Assembly (NCBI GenBank): GCA_919902775.1 | Contig: CAKKRJ010000010.1 | Span: 1-64,000, forward strand | Reading direction: 5' to 3' | Source of the DNA: Burkholderiaceae bacterium | GTDB lineage: Bacteria > Pseudomonadota > Gammaproteobacteria > Burkholderiales > Burkholderiaceae_C | Length of the DNA: 64,000 bases | Shown here: one piece after another, positions 25,196-33,758 of the stretch | Numbering within the stretch: position 1 is the first letter of the stretch | How the letters are laid out: every line of letters starts with the position of its first letter | The notes under the pieces: model-generated | Databases searched by the model: none | What the model was told of the DNA's origin: nothing | The model's input: the letters and a program-made list of their open reading frames with translations, nothing else | Program-made: the position numbers and the translations under genes

Positions 25196-26103
25196 CTACT
25201 TTTTGATCAACCCGGCGCGTTGCCAATTGACGCCCGAGTCGTACAGGCGCAAAGCGTCCAGCGGCTGTGGTCGGATCTTGGGTTTGCCGACCATGCGCGT
25301 CATGGCGCGCGGATAGGGCGAATAGTCTTGCGTGGCGTAGTGTTGCGTGGCCCAGTTGTCCCAGATCGCCACCGTGTTGGGTTGCCAGGTCAGGCGCACC
25401 TGGTAATCGGGCTGCTTGACCATGTTGAACAGCATGTCGAGGATCGACTTGCTCACCTCTTCGTGCAGGTGGTGAATGCCGCTGGTGAAGTGGCGATGCA
25501 CGAAAATTTGTGCTCGCCCGGTGACCGGATGGCGAATCACCACCGGATGGTCGGCGGTGAACGACATGTAGTGGGCGTCGGTGCCCTCCTTGCCCGCGCG
25601 CAGCAGGTAGTTGGATTCACGCAAGCGCCAGTACAAATCGTGCCGCGCAACCAGACGGCTGAGCATCTCTTGCACGGGCTCGGAAAGATCGTCATACACC
25701 GCGCCGTTGCTGGCCCACAGCGTGTCACCTCCTACGGGAGGGATGTCCACCGCACGCAGGAAGGTGTAGGCCGAGGGCAGGTCGTTGTAGGTGTTGTCTG
25801 TGTGCCAGGCCTGGGTTTCGATGGGCGCGTCCGGGTTGAAGGTGATGAGCTGGATCTCGGGGTGTTCCTTCGCCAAGCCAAACACCGGGTGGGCGCTTTC
25901 CAGTTCACCAAAGGCCTTGCCCAGCCGCACGAACTGCGCCTGCTCCAAAGGCTGGTCACGCATGAAGATCACACCGAATTCGTGTACAGCGCGTTGAATC
26001 TCTGCGTAGACCGCATCGTTTTCAATGTGGTTGAGGTCGAACCCCGAGAGATAGGCGCCAATGTTTTTGTGGCGCGCTGCACCTGGATATGCTGGTAGGT
26101 CAT
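25196..26103 (-). pseudogene. TauD/TfdA-family dioxygenase, frameshifted near the start
   Basis: Fe(II)/2-oxoglutarate dioxygenases of this family split taurine or alkyl sulfates. The intact part (from 25972) has WHTDNTYND with the HxD iron ligands, the distal His in WATQHYATQD, and PYPRAMTRM with the 2-oxoglutarate Arg. The true start is ATG 26103, with AAGGAG upstream and MTYQHIQVQRATK encoded. Frame is lost in a run of five A (minus strand; T-run at 26063-26067). One more A would continue as NIGAYLSGFDLNHIEND and join the conserved frame. Either the gene is inactive, or it slips at the A-run, or the base is a sequencing error. Family context suggests an AtsK-like alkylsulfatase rather than a taurine enzyme. 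Confidence 0.85.
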
Positions 26104-26172
26104 GGAGTGCTCCTTGCTTGATGGCATGTTGCTGGAAGGGTGTGGACTGACGTCAAAAAGCCGCCTGTGCTG

Positions 26173-28413
26173 TCAGACAGGTGGCGGTGCAGGCAGCGTG
26201 AGATCCACGCGCTCGATCCGGCCGGTGAATGCAAAACTGCCGTGGTAGTCGTCATAGGCCACGGGTGGGCCCCATTGGCGGCCGATTTGCAGGCCATCCT
26301 GCACAGCGGAATAGACGATGGGTGCGGTTTCTACCGCCTGCGGCGACCCTTGAGACGCACCATTGACAAACAGCTGCACAGTGCCCAGGCCTTTGCCAGT
26401 GGGCTCAAACACAAAGCTCACCTCGGTGCGGCCCACTGGCAACGCAGACGATGAAACCTTGTGGCAGCGGATGCGCAAAAAATTGTGCACATAGTGTGCG
26501 CACCCATCCTGTACAAAGAGCGCCCAACCGCCCTGCGCGCCGCCCACCGAGGCCAACACGCCCTGCGCCCCCTCGGGTGGGATGTCGACCAACGCGTCAA
26601 TGCGGTGTGCCCGGTTCAATAGCGGTGGCAAGGCGGTCAACGGAACCGGCGCGGCATCCGACCAGTAGCTGTAGCGGGGCTTCGGCAACGCCGTCTTCGG
26701 CAAGTTGGGGTCGAACGCCCGCAGGTAAAGCCGGTCGTCAAGGGGCAGCACGTTGTGCTGCTTGGCTTGCGTCCACCAGTCGTCTATCAGCGCTTGCAGT
26801 TTGTCAGGGTGCTGCTGAGCCAGGTCCTTGCACTGTGCAAAATCTTTGTCCTGGTGGTACAGCTCCCACACATCGGCAGCCCAGTCGCTGCCAGCTTGAT
26901 GCCAGGCCACGGCCGTCCAGCCGTCACGCCACAAGGCACGGCAACCCAGCATCTCGTAGTACTGCACCTGCTTGCGTGTGGGCGCGGCACCGTCGTCAAA
27001 GCTGTAGCGCAGGCTCAAGCCCTCCAGCGGCTTTTGCGCTACACCGTTGACCACCGACGGCACCGGTACACCGGCCACCTCCAGCAACGTGGGGTACAGG
27101 TCGGTGATGTGGTGGTATTGCGTGCGCACAGCACCGTGGTCATGCACCCCATTGGGCCAATACACGATCAACGGGTCGGTGTTGCCACCGCGGTGCGTGT
27201 CGCGCTTCCAGCGCTTGAAGGGTGTGTTGCCCGCCATACCCCAGCCGGCCGGGTAATGCGGATCGGTGTCGGGGCCGCCGATGCGCTCCAAATCAGCCAT
27301 CATCTCCTGCACGCCCATGGGCATGAGGTTGCGAAAGCGCTCGGTATTGGTGGTGCCGTGTGCCTGGCCTTCCTGGCTGGCACCGTTGTCCGACAGCACC
27401 AGAATCAGTGTGTTGTCGAGTTGTCCGAGTTGTTCGACAGCGGCCACCACACGACCGATCTGCGCATCGCAATGGTCCATGAAACCGCAAAAGGTTTCCT
27501 GCAAGCGGCAATACAGCCGCTTGGCGTCGGCATCGAGGTCGGCCCACGCGGCAATGCCAGGGTTGCGCGGCGGCAGCGTCGTATCCGGCGGCACGATGCC
27601 GAGATCGATCTGGCGGGCCAGTGTGATTTCGCGCTGCGCATCCCAGCCATGGTCGAAGCAGCCTTTGTAGTCGGCGATCCACTCCGGCGAAACCTGAAAC
27701 GGTGCATGCGGCGCGCCAAAAGGCAGGTACATGAAAAACGGGCGTCCGGTGGCCACTTGCTGCTGTTCGCGCAGCATGCGGATGGCCTGATCGGCAAGGT
27801 CTTCACTCAGGTGGTAACTGTCGCGCTCGGGCAATGGGATCCGGTGGTTGTCGCAGGTGAGGATGGGGTGCCAGTGGTCGGTCTCGCCTGGCATGAAGCC
27901 GTAAAAACGTTCAAAACCCTGACCCAGCGGCCAGCGGTCGAAGGGACCCGCGGGCGTGCTCTGCGTCGTGGGTGTGAGGTGCCACTTGCCCACACACATG
28001 GTGGCGTAGCCGTTTTGCTTGAGCACTTCAGCGATGGTGACGGCGCTCTTGGGCAAGTAGGCATTGGAGCCGGGATATCCCGTGGCGATTTCGGCGATGG
28101 CGGCAAAGCCCACGCTGTGGTGGTTGCGACCGGTCAGCAGCGCCGCACGCGAGGGGGAGCACAGGCTGGTGGTGTGAAAGTTGTTGTAACGCAAGCCCGC
28201 CTCCGCAAGCCGGCTGATATTGGGTGCTTTGACCGGTCCGCCGTAGCATGAAAGCTGACCAAAGCCCAGATCGTCGAGCAGCACGACGAGGATGTTGGGG
28301 GCACCCGTCCCCGACTGGCGTGGCACGGGCCAGGCTGGCGTCGATTCCCGGTAGTTGGTGCCGATGACCCCAGCGAACGGCGGCTCATCGGGGGGCAAGA
28401 TGTCTTCTGTCAT
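26173..28413 (-). CDS. Type-I sulfatase, subfamily B copy 1
   Basis: The 746-residue protein has no export signal. It has LLDDLGFGQLSCYGG near residue 45, SLCSPSRAALLTGRNHHSVGF with Cys85 for formylglycine, VGKWHLTP, GETDHWHP, and VLSDNGASQEGQAHGTTNTERFRN. The C-terminal sandwich domain is about 170 residues. It is much closer to the sulfatase at 39761 than to the A copies: the NHHSVGF, GETDHWHP and KRWKRDTHRGGNTDP stretches are shared. It lies in an operon with a GMC oxidoreductase and ThDP subunits upstream and the dioxygenase and SDR downstream. Confidence 0.9.
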   Translation of the reverse strand: MTEDILPPDEPPFAGVIGTNYRESTPAWPVPRQSGTGAPNILVVLLDDLGFGQLSCYGGPVKAPNISRLAEAGLRYNNFHTTSLCSPSRAALLTGRNHHSVGFAAIAEIATGYPGSNAYLPKSAVTIAEVLKQNGYATMCVGKWHLTPTTQSTPAGPFDRWPLGQGFERFYGFMPGETDHWHPILTCDNHRIPLPERDSYHLSEDLADQAIRMLREQQQVATGRPFFMYLPFGAPHAPFQVSPEWIADYKGCFDHGWDAQREITLARQIDLGIVPPDTTLPPRNPGIAAWADLDADAKRLYCRLQETFCGFMDHCDAQIGRVVAAVEQLGQLDNTLILVLSDNGASQEGQAHGTTNTERFRNLMPMGVQEMMADLERIGGPDTDPHYPAGWGMAGNTPFKRWKRDTHRGGNTDPLIVYWPNGVHDHGAVRTQYHHITDLYPTLLEVAGVPVPSVVNGVAQKPLEGLSLRYSFDDGAAPTRKQVQYYEMLGCRALWRDGWTAVAWHQAGSDWAADVWELYHQDKDFAQCKDLAQQHPDKLQALIDDWWTQAKQHNVLPLDDRLYLRAFDPNLPKTALPKPRYSYWSDAAPVPLTALPPLLNRAHRIDALVDIPPEGAQGVLASVGGAQGGWALFVQDGCAHYVHNFLRIRCHKVSSSALPVGRTEVSFVFEPTGKGLGTVQLFVNGASQGSPQAVETAPIVYSAVQDGLQIGRQWGPPVAYDDYHGSFAFTGRIERVDLTLPAPPPV

Positions 28414-28476
28414 GCTTCAACTTTCACAGCAAGGAATACTGACCGGCGAGAAGTTGACCAGCGAACAGCAGGCCGT

Positions 28477-30096
28477 CTAAGCGGTGATGTCCCGCAGGAT
28501 GAAGTCAGCGGCCCGCTCGCCGATCGCGATGCAGATGGCATTGGTGTTGGTGGACGCAATGGTTGGCATGACAGAGCCGTCGGCCACGCGCAAGCCCCGG
28601 ATGCCGTGCACGCGCAGTTGCGGGTCCACCACCGATTGCGCGGCATCGGTGCCGATGCGGCAGGTTCCTACCGGGTGGTAGGCCGTGGCGCCGGTGGCGC
28701 GCAGGTAGTCCACCAGGGCCTCATCGCTGGCTTTTTGCGGGCCGGGCCGCACTTCACGCTGCAGCAGTTGGGCCATGGGGCCGGTCTCGGCCACCTTGCG
28801 TGACAGCTTCAAGGCGGCCAGGCAGGTGCTCAGATCGTCGGGGTGGGTGAAATGATTGGAGACCATCACCGGATCGGCCGCCGGGTCGCGGCTGCCGATG
28901 TGCGAGTGCCCACGCGAGCGCGGACGAATCTGGAAGGACGCGACGGTCACGCCATCAAAGTCGTCGATCGCGATCTTGCCCGCGCCCCGGTTGCCCGGGC
29001 TGCTCACCTGCTGAATTTGCAACTTGATGTCGGCGTCGGTGCTGCCTGGTTGCATGGCCGCAAACGCCTGCGCGGTGATGGTGACCGATGACATGGGGCC
29101 ATCACGCCGGGTCAGCCAGCGCAAGGCAAGTTTGGCCTGCCCCAAGGGACTGTTCAGGTCGCGGTTCCAGCTCACCTCGCGTTTGGATTCGTACATGACC
29201 GGGCTGTACACGTGCTCGCTCAGGTTCTCGCCCACCATGGGCAACTCGTGAAGCAACGGAACACCCGCATTGGCCAACACATCCCGCCTGCCAATGCCCG
29301 ACAGCTCCAGCAGTTGCGGCGAGTTGAAGGCGCCACCACAAAGCACCACTTCGCGCTTGGCGTGCAGCGTGACTTCGCGGCCATCGACGCTGGCTTGCAC
29401 CCCCGTGGCGCGCCCCCCCGCCATCACCACACGGCGCACCAGAACACCGGTTTTCAGCGTCAGGTTGGCGCGGCCTGCCGTATCGTCCAGATAGGCCATG
29501 CGGGTGTTGCAACGCACGCCATTGCGGGTGTTGAATTGCAGATAACTTCCGCCATAGCCGCGCTCGTTGTAATCCTTCACACGGGGCGCCACACCCGCCT
29601 GTTGCAGCGAATCGAGGAAGGCGTCGGGCAGCGCGTCCACCGGCTTGAACTCCGTCACGGTGACGGGCCCGCCTTTGCCCCGGTAGCGCTCGTCTCCGCT
29701 GGCAAAGTTTTCGATTTTTTTGAACCAGGGCAGCAAGTCGGCATGCGCCCAGCCGGGGCAACCATCTTGCGCCCACTTGTCGTATTCGTGCGGCGTGCCG
29801 TGCACCCAGATCATGCCGTTAACCGTGCTGGAGCCCCCCACCACCCAGCCGCGTGGCCAGTAGATTTGGCGGTTGTGCATCTGCGGGTCAGGCTGGGTGT
29901 AAAAACTGCGCGTCACCTTGCCCTGCTCCAGCACCTTGCCTGTAGCCAAGGGGATGCGCGTCCACACATTACGGTCACGTGGGCCGGCTTCCAGCAGGAG
30001 CACGCTGTGCTGGCCAGATTCGCTCAGGCGCGCCGCCAGTGGCGCGCCTGCCGAGCCAGCGCCCACCACGATGAAGTCATAGGTATCGGTGTTCAT
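28477..30096 (-). CDS. GMC-family FAD oxidoreductase, copy 1
   Basis: 539 residues with the FAD-binding VVGAGSAGAPLAARLSESG near residue 10, the GMC signature WPRGWVVGGSSTVNGMIWVHG, VVLCGGAFNSPQLLELSGIG, and the active-site His in TAYHPVGTCRIG near 475, plus the C-terminal STNTNAICIAIGERAADFI. The family oxidises primary alcohols to aldehydes (choline and alkanol dehydrogenases). GAGG precedes its ATG, which overlaps the ThDP subunit stop by 4 bp. It probably oxidises the alcohol freed by the sulfatase. A choline dehydrogenase role is an alternative. Confidence 0.9.
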   Translation of the reverse strand: MNTDTYDFIVVGAGSAGAPLAARLSESGQHSVLLLEAGPRDRNVWTRIPLATGKVLEQGKVTRSFYTQPDPQMHNRQIYWPRGWVVGGSSTVNGMIWVHGTPHEYDKWAQDGCPGWAHADLLPWFKKIENFASGDERYRGKGGPVTVTEFKPVDALPDAFLDSLQQAGVAPRVKDYNERGYGGSYLQFNTRNGVRCNTRMAYLDDTAGRANLTLKTGVLVRRVVMAGGRATGVQASVDGREVTLHAKREVVLCGGAFNSPQLLELSGIGRRDVLANAGVPLLHELPMVGENLSEHVYSPVMYESKREVSWNRDLNSPLGQAKLALRWLTRRDGPMSSVTITAQAFAAMQPGSTDADIKLQIQQVSSPGNRGAGKIAIDDFDGVTVASFQIRPRSRGHSHIGSRDPAADPVMVSNHFTHPDDLSTCLAALKLSRKVAETGPMAQLLQREVRPGPQKASDEALVDYLRATGATAYHPVGTCRIGTDAAQSVVDPQLRVHGIRGLRVADGSVMPTIASTNTNAICIAIGERAADFILRDITA

Positions 30097-30815
30097 GCCG
30101 CCTCTTGGGCCAGCCAGTTTTGCAGCGCCAGGGCTTCGTCGCCCATGCGGGTGTACTGGTTCTCAGGCAGCTCTGCCTGCTCGAAGCCATCCTTGGTTTG
30201 CTTGGGAACCGGCTCCACCATGAGCTCCACAAACACCGGTCCCTGCATGGCCAGCAGTTGCGGGAAGCGCTCTGCCCATTTGGCGCCGTCTTGAATGCGT
30301 TCCGCATGCGCATAACCCGCCTTGCGCGCCACTTCTGCGAACTGGAAGTCATCAGTCGGTATGTGCATGTTGTCCAGCCCGGTGAACTGGGTGCCGTTGT
30401 GCACCACACAGTGCAACAAATTTGGGGGTCGCTGCGCTGCCACGGTCGCCAAGCCACCGAGCTCAAGCAACAAGCTGGCATCACCGTCCAGAACGATGAC
30501 TTTCTTTTGCGGTTGCGCCAAAGCCAGGCCAAGAGCCAGGCACGCCGCACCACCCATCAAGGGCACCGAGTTGATGCGCCCTGCCGCCGAGCCCTTGGCG
30601 GCTTGGGCATGCGCAGGCTTCAACACGGTTTTGAGCTTGGCCACACCCAGGCCCAGCACCAGGCCGGCCTTGCCGCTGACGAGTGGGACACCCGTGGCGC
30701 CACCATCAGCGCCTTCGATGCGGTCCAGAATAAACATCGACGCCATGGTGGCCACAAGGATGGCTTCACCCCGACCTTTGGCAACCACGCCACACGCTTG
30801 AACAAGATTCATCAT
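30093..30815 (-). CDS. ThDP-dependent decarboxylase, C-terminal (PP) subunit, copy 2
   Basis: 240 residues. The second half has INSVPLMGGAACLALGLALAQPQ, VIVLDGDASLLLELGGLATVAA and CVVHNGTQFTGLDNMHIPTDD, as in the copy at 23654. The N-terminal 75 residues are longer than in copy 1, with a Gly/Lys-rich insert (GKAGLVLGLGVAKLKTVLK). AAGGAG lies before the double ATG. It is coupled by a 4-bp overlap to the GMC gene, so the 2-oxoacid decarboxylase and alcohol oxidation are produced together. Confidence 0.82.
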   Translation of the reverse strand: MMNLVQACGVVAKGRGEAILVATMASMFILDRIEGADGGATGVPLVSGKAGLVLGLGVAKLKTVLKPAHAQAAKGSAAGRINSVPLMGGAACLALGLALAQPQKKVIVLDGDASLLLELGGLATVAAQRPPNLLHCVVHNGTQFTGLDNMHIPTDDFQFAEVARKAGYAHAERIQDGAKWAERFPQLLAMQGPVFVELMVEPVPKQTKDGFEQAELPENQYTRMGDEALALQNWLAQEAA

Positions 30816-30833
30816 TTTTTGTTTCTCCTTGGT

Positions 30834-31364
30834 TTAACGCCAGGCCATGGGCGCGCCCACCAGCAAGACCACGCCAGTGCGCAAGCGCTCTGCATCTTCG
30901 TAGGCCTGATCCAGGCGGCTCATGTCGGCATCGGAGTCGAGGATGTGGAAAGGCAGGTCGATGGCTTTGAGGAAGGGTTCTGCTATGCGCACCATGCTGC
31001 GTTTGGACTCGGACATGGGGTGGCCAATGTTGCTGAACTCTCGGCCGAACTGGCCGACCATGAACACCATGGGTATGTGCGCGTCCAGGCACACCGCACG
31101 CAGGGTGTTGAAGCAGTTGTACAGCCCCTGGTTTTGCATCATCAGCAGCGGGCGCTTGCCCCCTATGGTCAGGCCTGCTGCCACCGTGACCGCCTGGTTT
31201 TCGTTGGCGGTGTTGATGACCTTGATGCCCGAGTCGGCACGGTTGATGCGTTCGTGCAGAGACAACTGCACCCAATCGGGGACGGTGACGACGTGGTCGA
31301 CCTGGTTGCGCCGCAGTGCCGCGAAAGCGGTGCTCGCGCTGATGGAATGCTCGCTCAAACCCAT
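30834..31364 (-). CDS. ThDP-dependent decarboxylase, N-terminal (PYR) subunit, copy 2
   Basis: 176 residues: VDHVVTVPDWVQLSLHERI, NTANENQAVTVAAGLTIGG with the activating Glu55, LLMMQNQGLYNCFNTLRA and IPMVFMVGQFGREFSNIG. It is clearly homologous to the subunit at 23012 but is the first gene of the opposite-strand operon. AAGGA precedes the ATG. The conserved MVGQFGRE and RSMVRI stretches are shared by both copies, so they probably act on the same or related 2-oxo acids. Confidence 0.82.
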   Translation of the reverse strand: MGLSEHSISASTAFAALRRNQVDHVVTVPDWVQLSLHERINRADSGIKVINTANENQAVTVAAGLTIGGKRPLLMMQNQGLYNCFNTLRAVCLDAHIPMVFMVGQFGREFSNIGHPMSESKRSMVRIAEPFLKAIDLPFHILDSDADMSRLDQAYEDAERLRTGVVLLVGAPMAWR

Positions 31365-31440
31365 GGTGATTCCTTTGCTGTTCGGCTTGCGAATATGATC
31401 AAGCCATCGACCAAGTCTAGAAATCCGCCCTCTTTAAATC

Positions 31441-31456
31441 TGTCAAATCAATGACA
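31441..31456. promoter_or_regulatory. TGTCA-N6-TGACA palindrome, candidate Crp/Fnr operator 1
   Basis: A perfect palindrome TGTCA/TGACA with a 6-bp spacer, the geometry of Crp/Fnr-type sites. It overlaps the ATG (31451) of the Crp/Fnr gene and lies about 77 bp upstream of the divergent ThDP-sulfatase operon. It could give autorepression plus control of that operon. The same pattern recurs at 36284 and 46913. Confidence 0.6.
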
Positions 31457-32167
31457 AAAACCAACGCCCCCCAATTCAAGGAACTTGCACGCGAACTCCT
31501 CGGGAAAATACTGGGATTCAAAGAATGTCTTCCACAGACACTGGATGGCTTGGTGGCGGCTGCAAGCGTGAGCCGCTTGAGCAAAGGTGAGGCACTGGCA
31601 TTGCGCGGCCAACCCTTTGATGTCCTGGGCCTGATCCTGCAAGGCTCACTGGAAACACGCATCATCAACCCGGATGGCCATCGCCATCTCATCAGCTTTT
31701 TGCAGCCCGGTGATGTGGTCGGCATCATCAGTGTTCTGGACGGTTTGGGGCACGTCAATGATTTGATTGCACACGGATCCAACACGGTGGTGCTGCGCAT
31801 ACCCGGTCACATCGTGCGCGCATTTCGGCAACAAGATCCCGGGCTGGGCCGGGCATTCGAATTGCAGTTGGCTTTTCGCAGCCGTTTGCTGCACGAGCGT
31901 TTGGCGGCCGACTCGGGCATGCCCATCAGGGCGCGTGTCGCACGCCTGTTGCTGACGCTTGCCAGCCTGTACGGTGAACAGCGTCCAGGTGGCCTGGTTT
32001 TGAAAATCAAGGTGTCTCAGGCGGATCTTGCCGACTGGCTGGGGGTCAGTCGGCAAAGCGTCAACACGGTCTTGCAACCATTGACTGCACAGGAGACCAT
32101 CAGGGTCAGTTATTCAACCTTCACCATTGTGGATGCCGAAGGTTTGCGACAGTTGGCGCAGCTTTAA
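31451..32167 (+). CDS. Crp/Fnr-family regulator of the sulfatase island, copy 1
   Basis: The 238-residue protein has an N-terminal cNMP-like beta-roll (SKGEALALRGQPFDVLGLILQGSLETRIINPDG), the ISFLQPGDVVGIISVLDG segment, and a C-terminal winged helix with the recognition helix near VSRQSVNTVLQPL. It lacks the canonical RS ligand pair of true cAMP receptors and has no cysteine cluster, so the effector is unknown. It diverges from the ThDP/GMC/sulfatase operon, the usual position for a pathway regulator. Confidence 0.85.
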   Translation: MTKTNAPQFKELARELLGKILGFKECLPQTLDGLVAAASVSRLSKGEALALRGQPFDVLGLILQGSLETRIINPDGHRHLISFLQPGDVVGIISVLDGLGHVNDLIAHGSNTVVLRIPGHIVRAFRQQDPGLGRAFELQLAFRSRLLHERLAADSGMPIRARVARLLLTLASLYGEQRPGGLVLKIKVSQADLADWLGVSRQSVNTVLQPLTAQETIRVSYSTFTIVDAEGLRQLAQL

Positions 32168-32183
32168 CGGGAAAGAACAGCCA

Positions 32184-32240
32184 TCGGCCGCAGGGGCGGC
32201 CTCCCACAAAGACCACCGACCCCTTGTGGGAGCGCGCCGA
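32184..32240. repeat. REP-like palindromic repeat, copy 1
   Basis: Contains CGGCCGCAGGGGCGGCC, then CTCCCACAA (32201-32209) pairing perfectly with TTGTGGGAG (32224-32232). Nearly the same unit occurs at 42076-42131. Both lie between converging gene ends, so they may also act as bidirectional terminators. The sequence style resembles proteobacterial REP units of the GTGGGAGCG type. Confidence 0.7.
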
Positions 32241-33716
32241 TCAGTCGGGCGAAGAGGCATTGGCCAGCTCGTCGTTGTTGAACTGGAGCGACTTCACCTG
32301 CATGAACTCTTCAATCGCATAGTGCCCGCGTTCGCGGCCAATGCCAGACTGCTTGAAGCCACCCGCTGGTGCGTTCATGTTGAAGCCGCCGCCGTTGATG
32401 TCCACCTTGCCACACTGCAGCTGGCGAGCCAACCGCACCGCGCGCGCCATGTCGGTGGACCACACCGCACCGTTCAGACCATAGATGGTGCCGTTGGCGA
32501 TGGCCACCGCATCCGCTTCGTCTTTGGCAGGCATGATGGACAGCACCGGGCCAAAGATCTCTTCTTGCGCAATGCGCATGCTGGAGGCCACATCGCCGAA
32601 CACGGTCGGTTGGACAAAAAAGCCCTGGTCGATGCCCGCAGGCATGTCGGTGCCGCCCGTCACCAGCTTGGCACCGCCTTCCTGGCCGATGCGGATGTAG
32701 TCCAGCACGCGTTCGCGGTGCTTGCCAAAGGCCAATGGGCCCAGCGTGGTCGCGGGGTTCATGGGGTCGCCGATGACCAACTTGCTGACCTCATCCGCTG
32801 CAATCTCCAGCGCTTGGGCATGCAGGTGGGCGGGCACGATCATGCGCGTCAGTGCAATGCAGGTCTGTCCGGCATTCAGGAAGCAGCCTTGCACGCTGCC
32901 GCGCACCGCTTGCTCAAACGGTGCGTCGTCCAAGATCACGCTGGCCGATTTGCCACCCAGCTCCAGCGACACCTTCTTCACGGTGGAAGACGCTGCGGCC
33001 ATCAGGCGCCGGCCTGTGACGGTGGAGCCGGTGTAGGACACCATGTCCACGCCAGGGTGAGTGACCAGGGCTTCACCCACCGCCAAGCCGGTGCCGTTGA
33101 CAATGTTGATCACGCCTTTTGGGAAACCCACTTCGGCCATCGCGTCGGCCACGATCATGGCCGTGAGGGGGGCCATCTCGCCGGGTTTGGCCACCACCGT
33201 GCAGCCGGCCGTGATGGCCGGGGCGATCTTGCCGATGAGCAGCATCAAGGGATAGTTCCAGGCCGTGATGGCGGCGACCACGCCAATCGGTTCGCGCACC
33301 ACGCGCGAATTGCCGATCAGCTCGTCGTGCGGGCCCTTGGCCAAAAACTCCATGTGCCCCGCCAGCATCATCAGCGGGCCTTGCGCATGGGCTCGCATCG
33401 AGAAACTGATGGGCGTGCCCATTTCGGTGCTTTCCAACGCGCCGATGGTCTCCAGCTTGGGCTTCAGGGCGCCGACCAATTTGCCGATCCAGCCAGCGCG
33501 CTCGGCGCGGGACAGGGCGCTCCAAGCCGGAAAGGCGGCACGGGCCGCTGCCACCGCCGCATCCACGTCGGCCTGGGTGCCCAGGGCAATGGCGCCAAAC
33601 ACGCCTTCGGTGTAGGGATTGACCAAGTCCATGCGGCCCTGCCCAGGGGCGGCGGTAAAGGCACCGTTGATGAAGTGCTGGTGACGTTCGGTCAGGCTGG
33701 TGGGAAAGTGGCTCAT
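32241..33716 (-). CDS. NAD(P)-dependent aldehyde dehydrogenase
   Basis: 491 residues, ALDH superfamily: AAITAWNYPLMLLIGKIAPA, VSYTGSTVTGRRLM, the general base Glu in VSLELGGKSASVIL near residue 260, and the nucleophile Cys in FLNAGQTCIALTRMIV near 294. It is cotranscribed with the GMC oxidoreductase upstream (42 bp). The natural reading is alcohol to aldehyde (GMC) to acid (ALDH), giving a substrate for the acyl-CoA ligase elsewhere in the island. Aldehyde chain type is not evident. Confidence 0.92.
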   Translation of the reverse strand: MSHFPTSLTERHQHFINGAFTAAPGQGRMDLVNPYTEGVFGAIALGTQADVDAAVAAARAAFPAWSALSRAERAGWIGKLVGALKPKLETIGALESTEMGTPISFSMRAHAQGPLMMLAGHMEFLAKGPHDELIGNSRVVREPIGVVAAITAWNYPLMLLIGKIAPAITAGCTVVAKPGEMAPLTAMIVADAMAEVGFPKGVINIVNGTGLAVGEALVTHPGVDMVSYTGSTVTGRRLMAAASSTVKKVSLELGGKSASVILDDAPFEQAVRGSVQGCFLNAGQTCIALTRMIVPAHLHAQALEIAADEVSKLVIGDPMNPATTLGPLAFGKHRERVLDYIRIGQEGGAKLVTGGTDMPAGIDQGFFVQPTVFGDVASSMRIAQEEIFGPVLSIMPAKDEADAVAIANGTIYGLNGAVWSTDMARAVRLARQLQCGKVDINGGGFNMNAPAGGFKQSGIGRERGHYAIEEFMQVKSLQFNNDELANASSPD

Positions 33717-33758
33717 GGTGGTGGTTCTCGGTAAAAAAAGAAATCAAAGATGGGTGGG

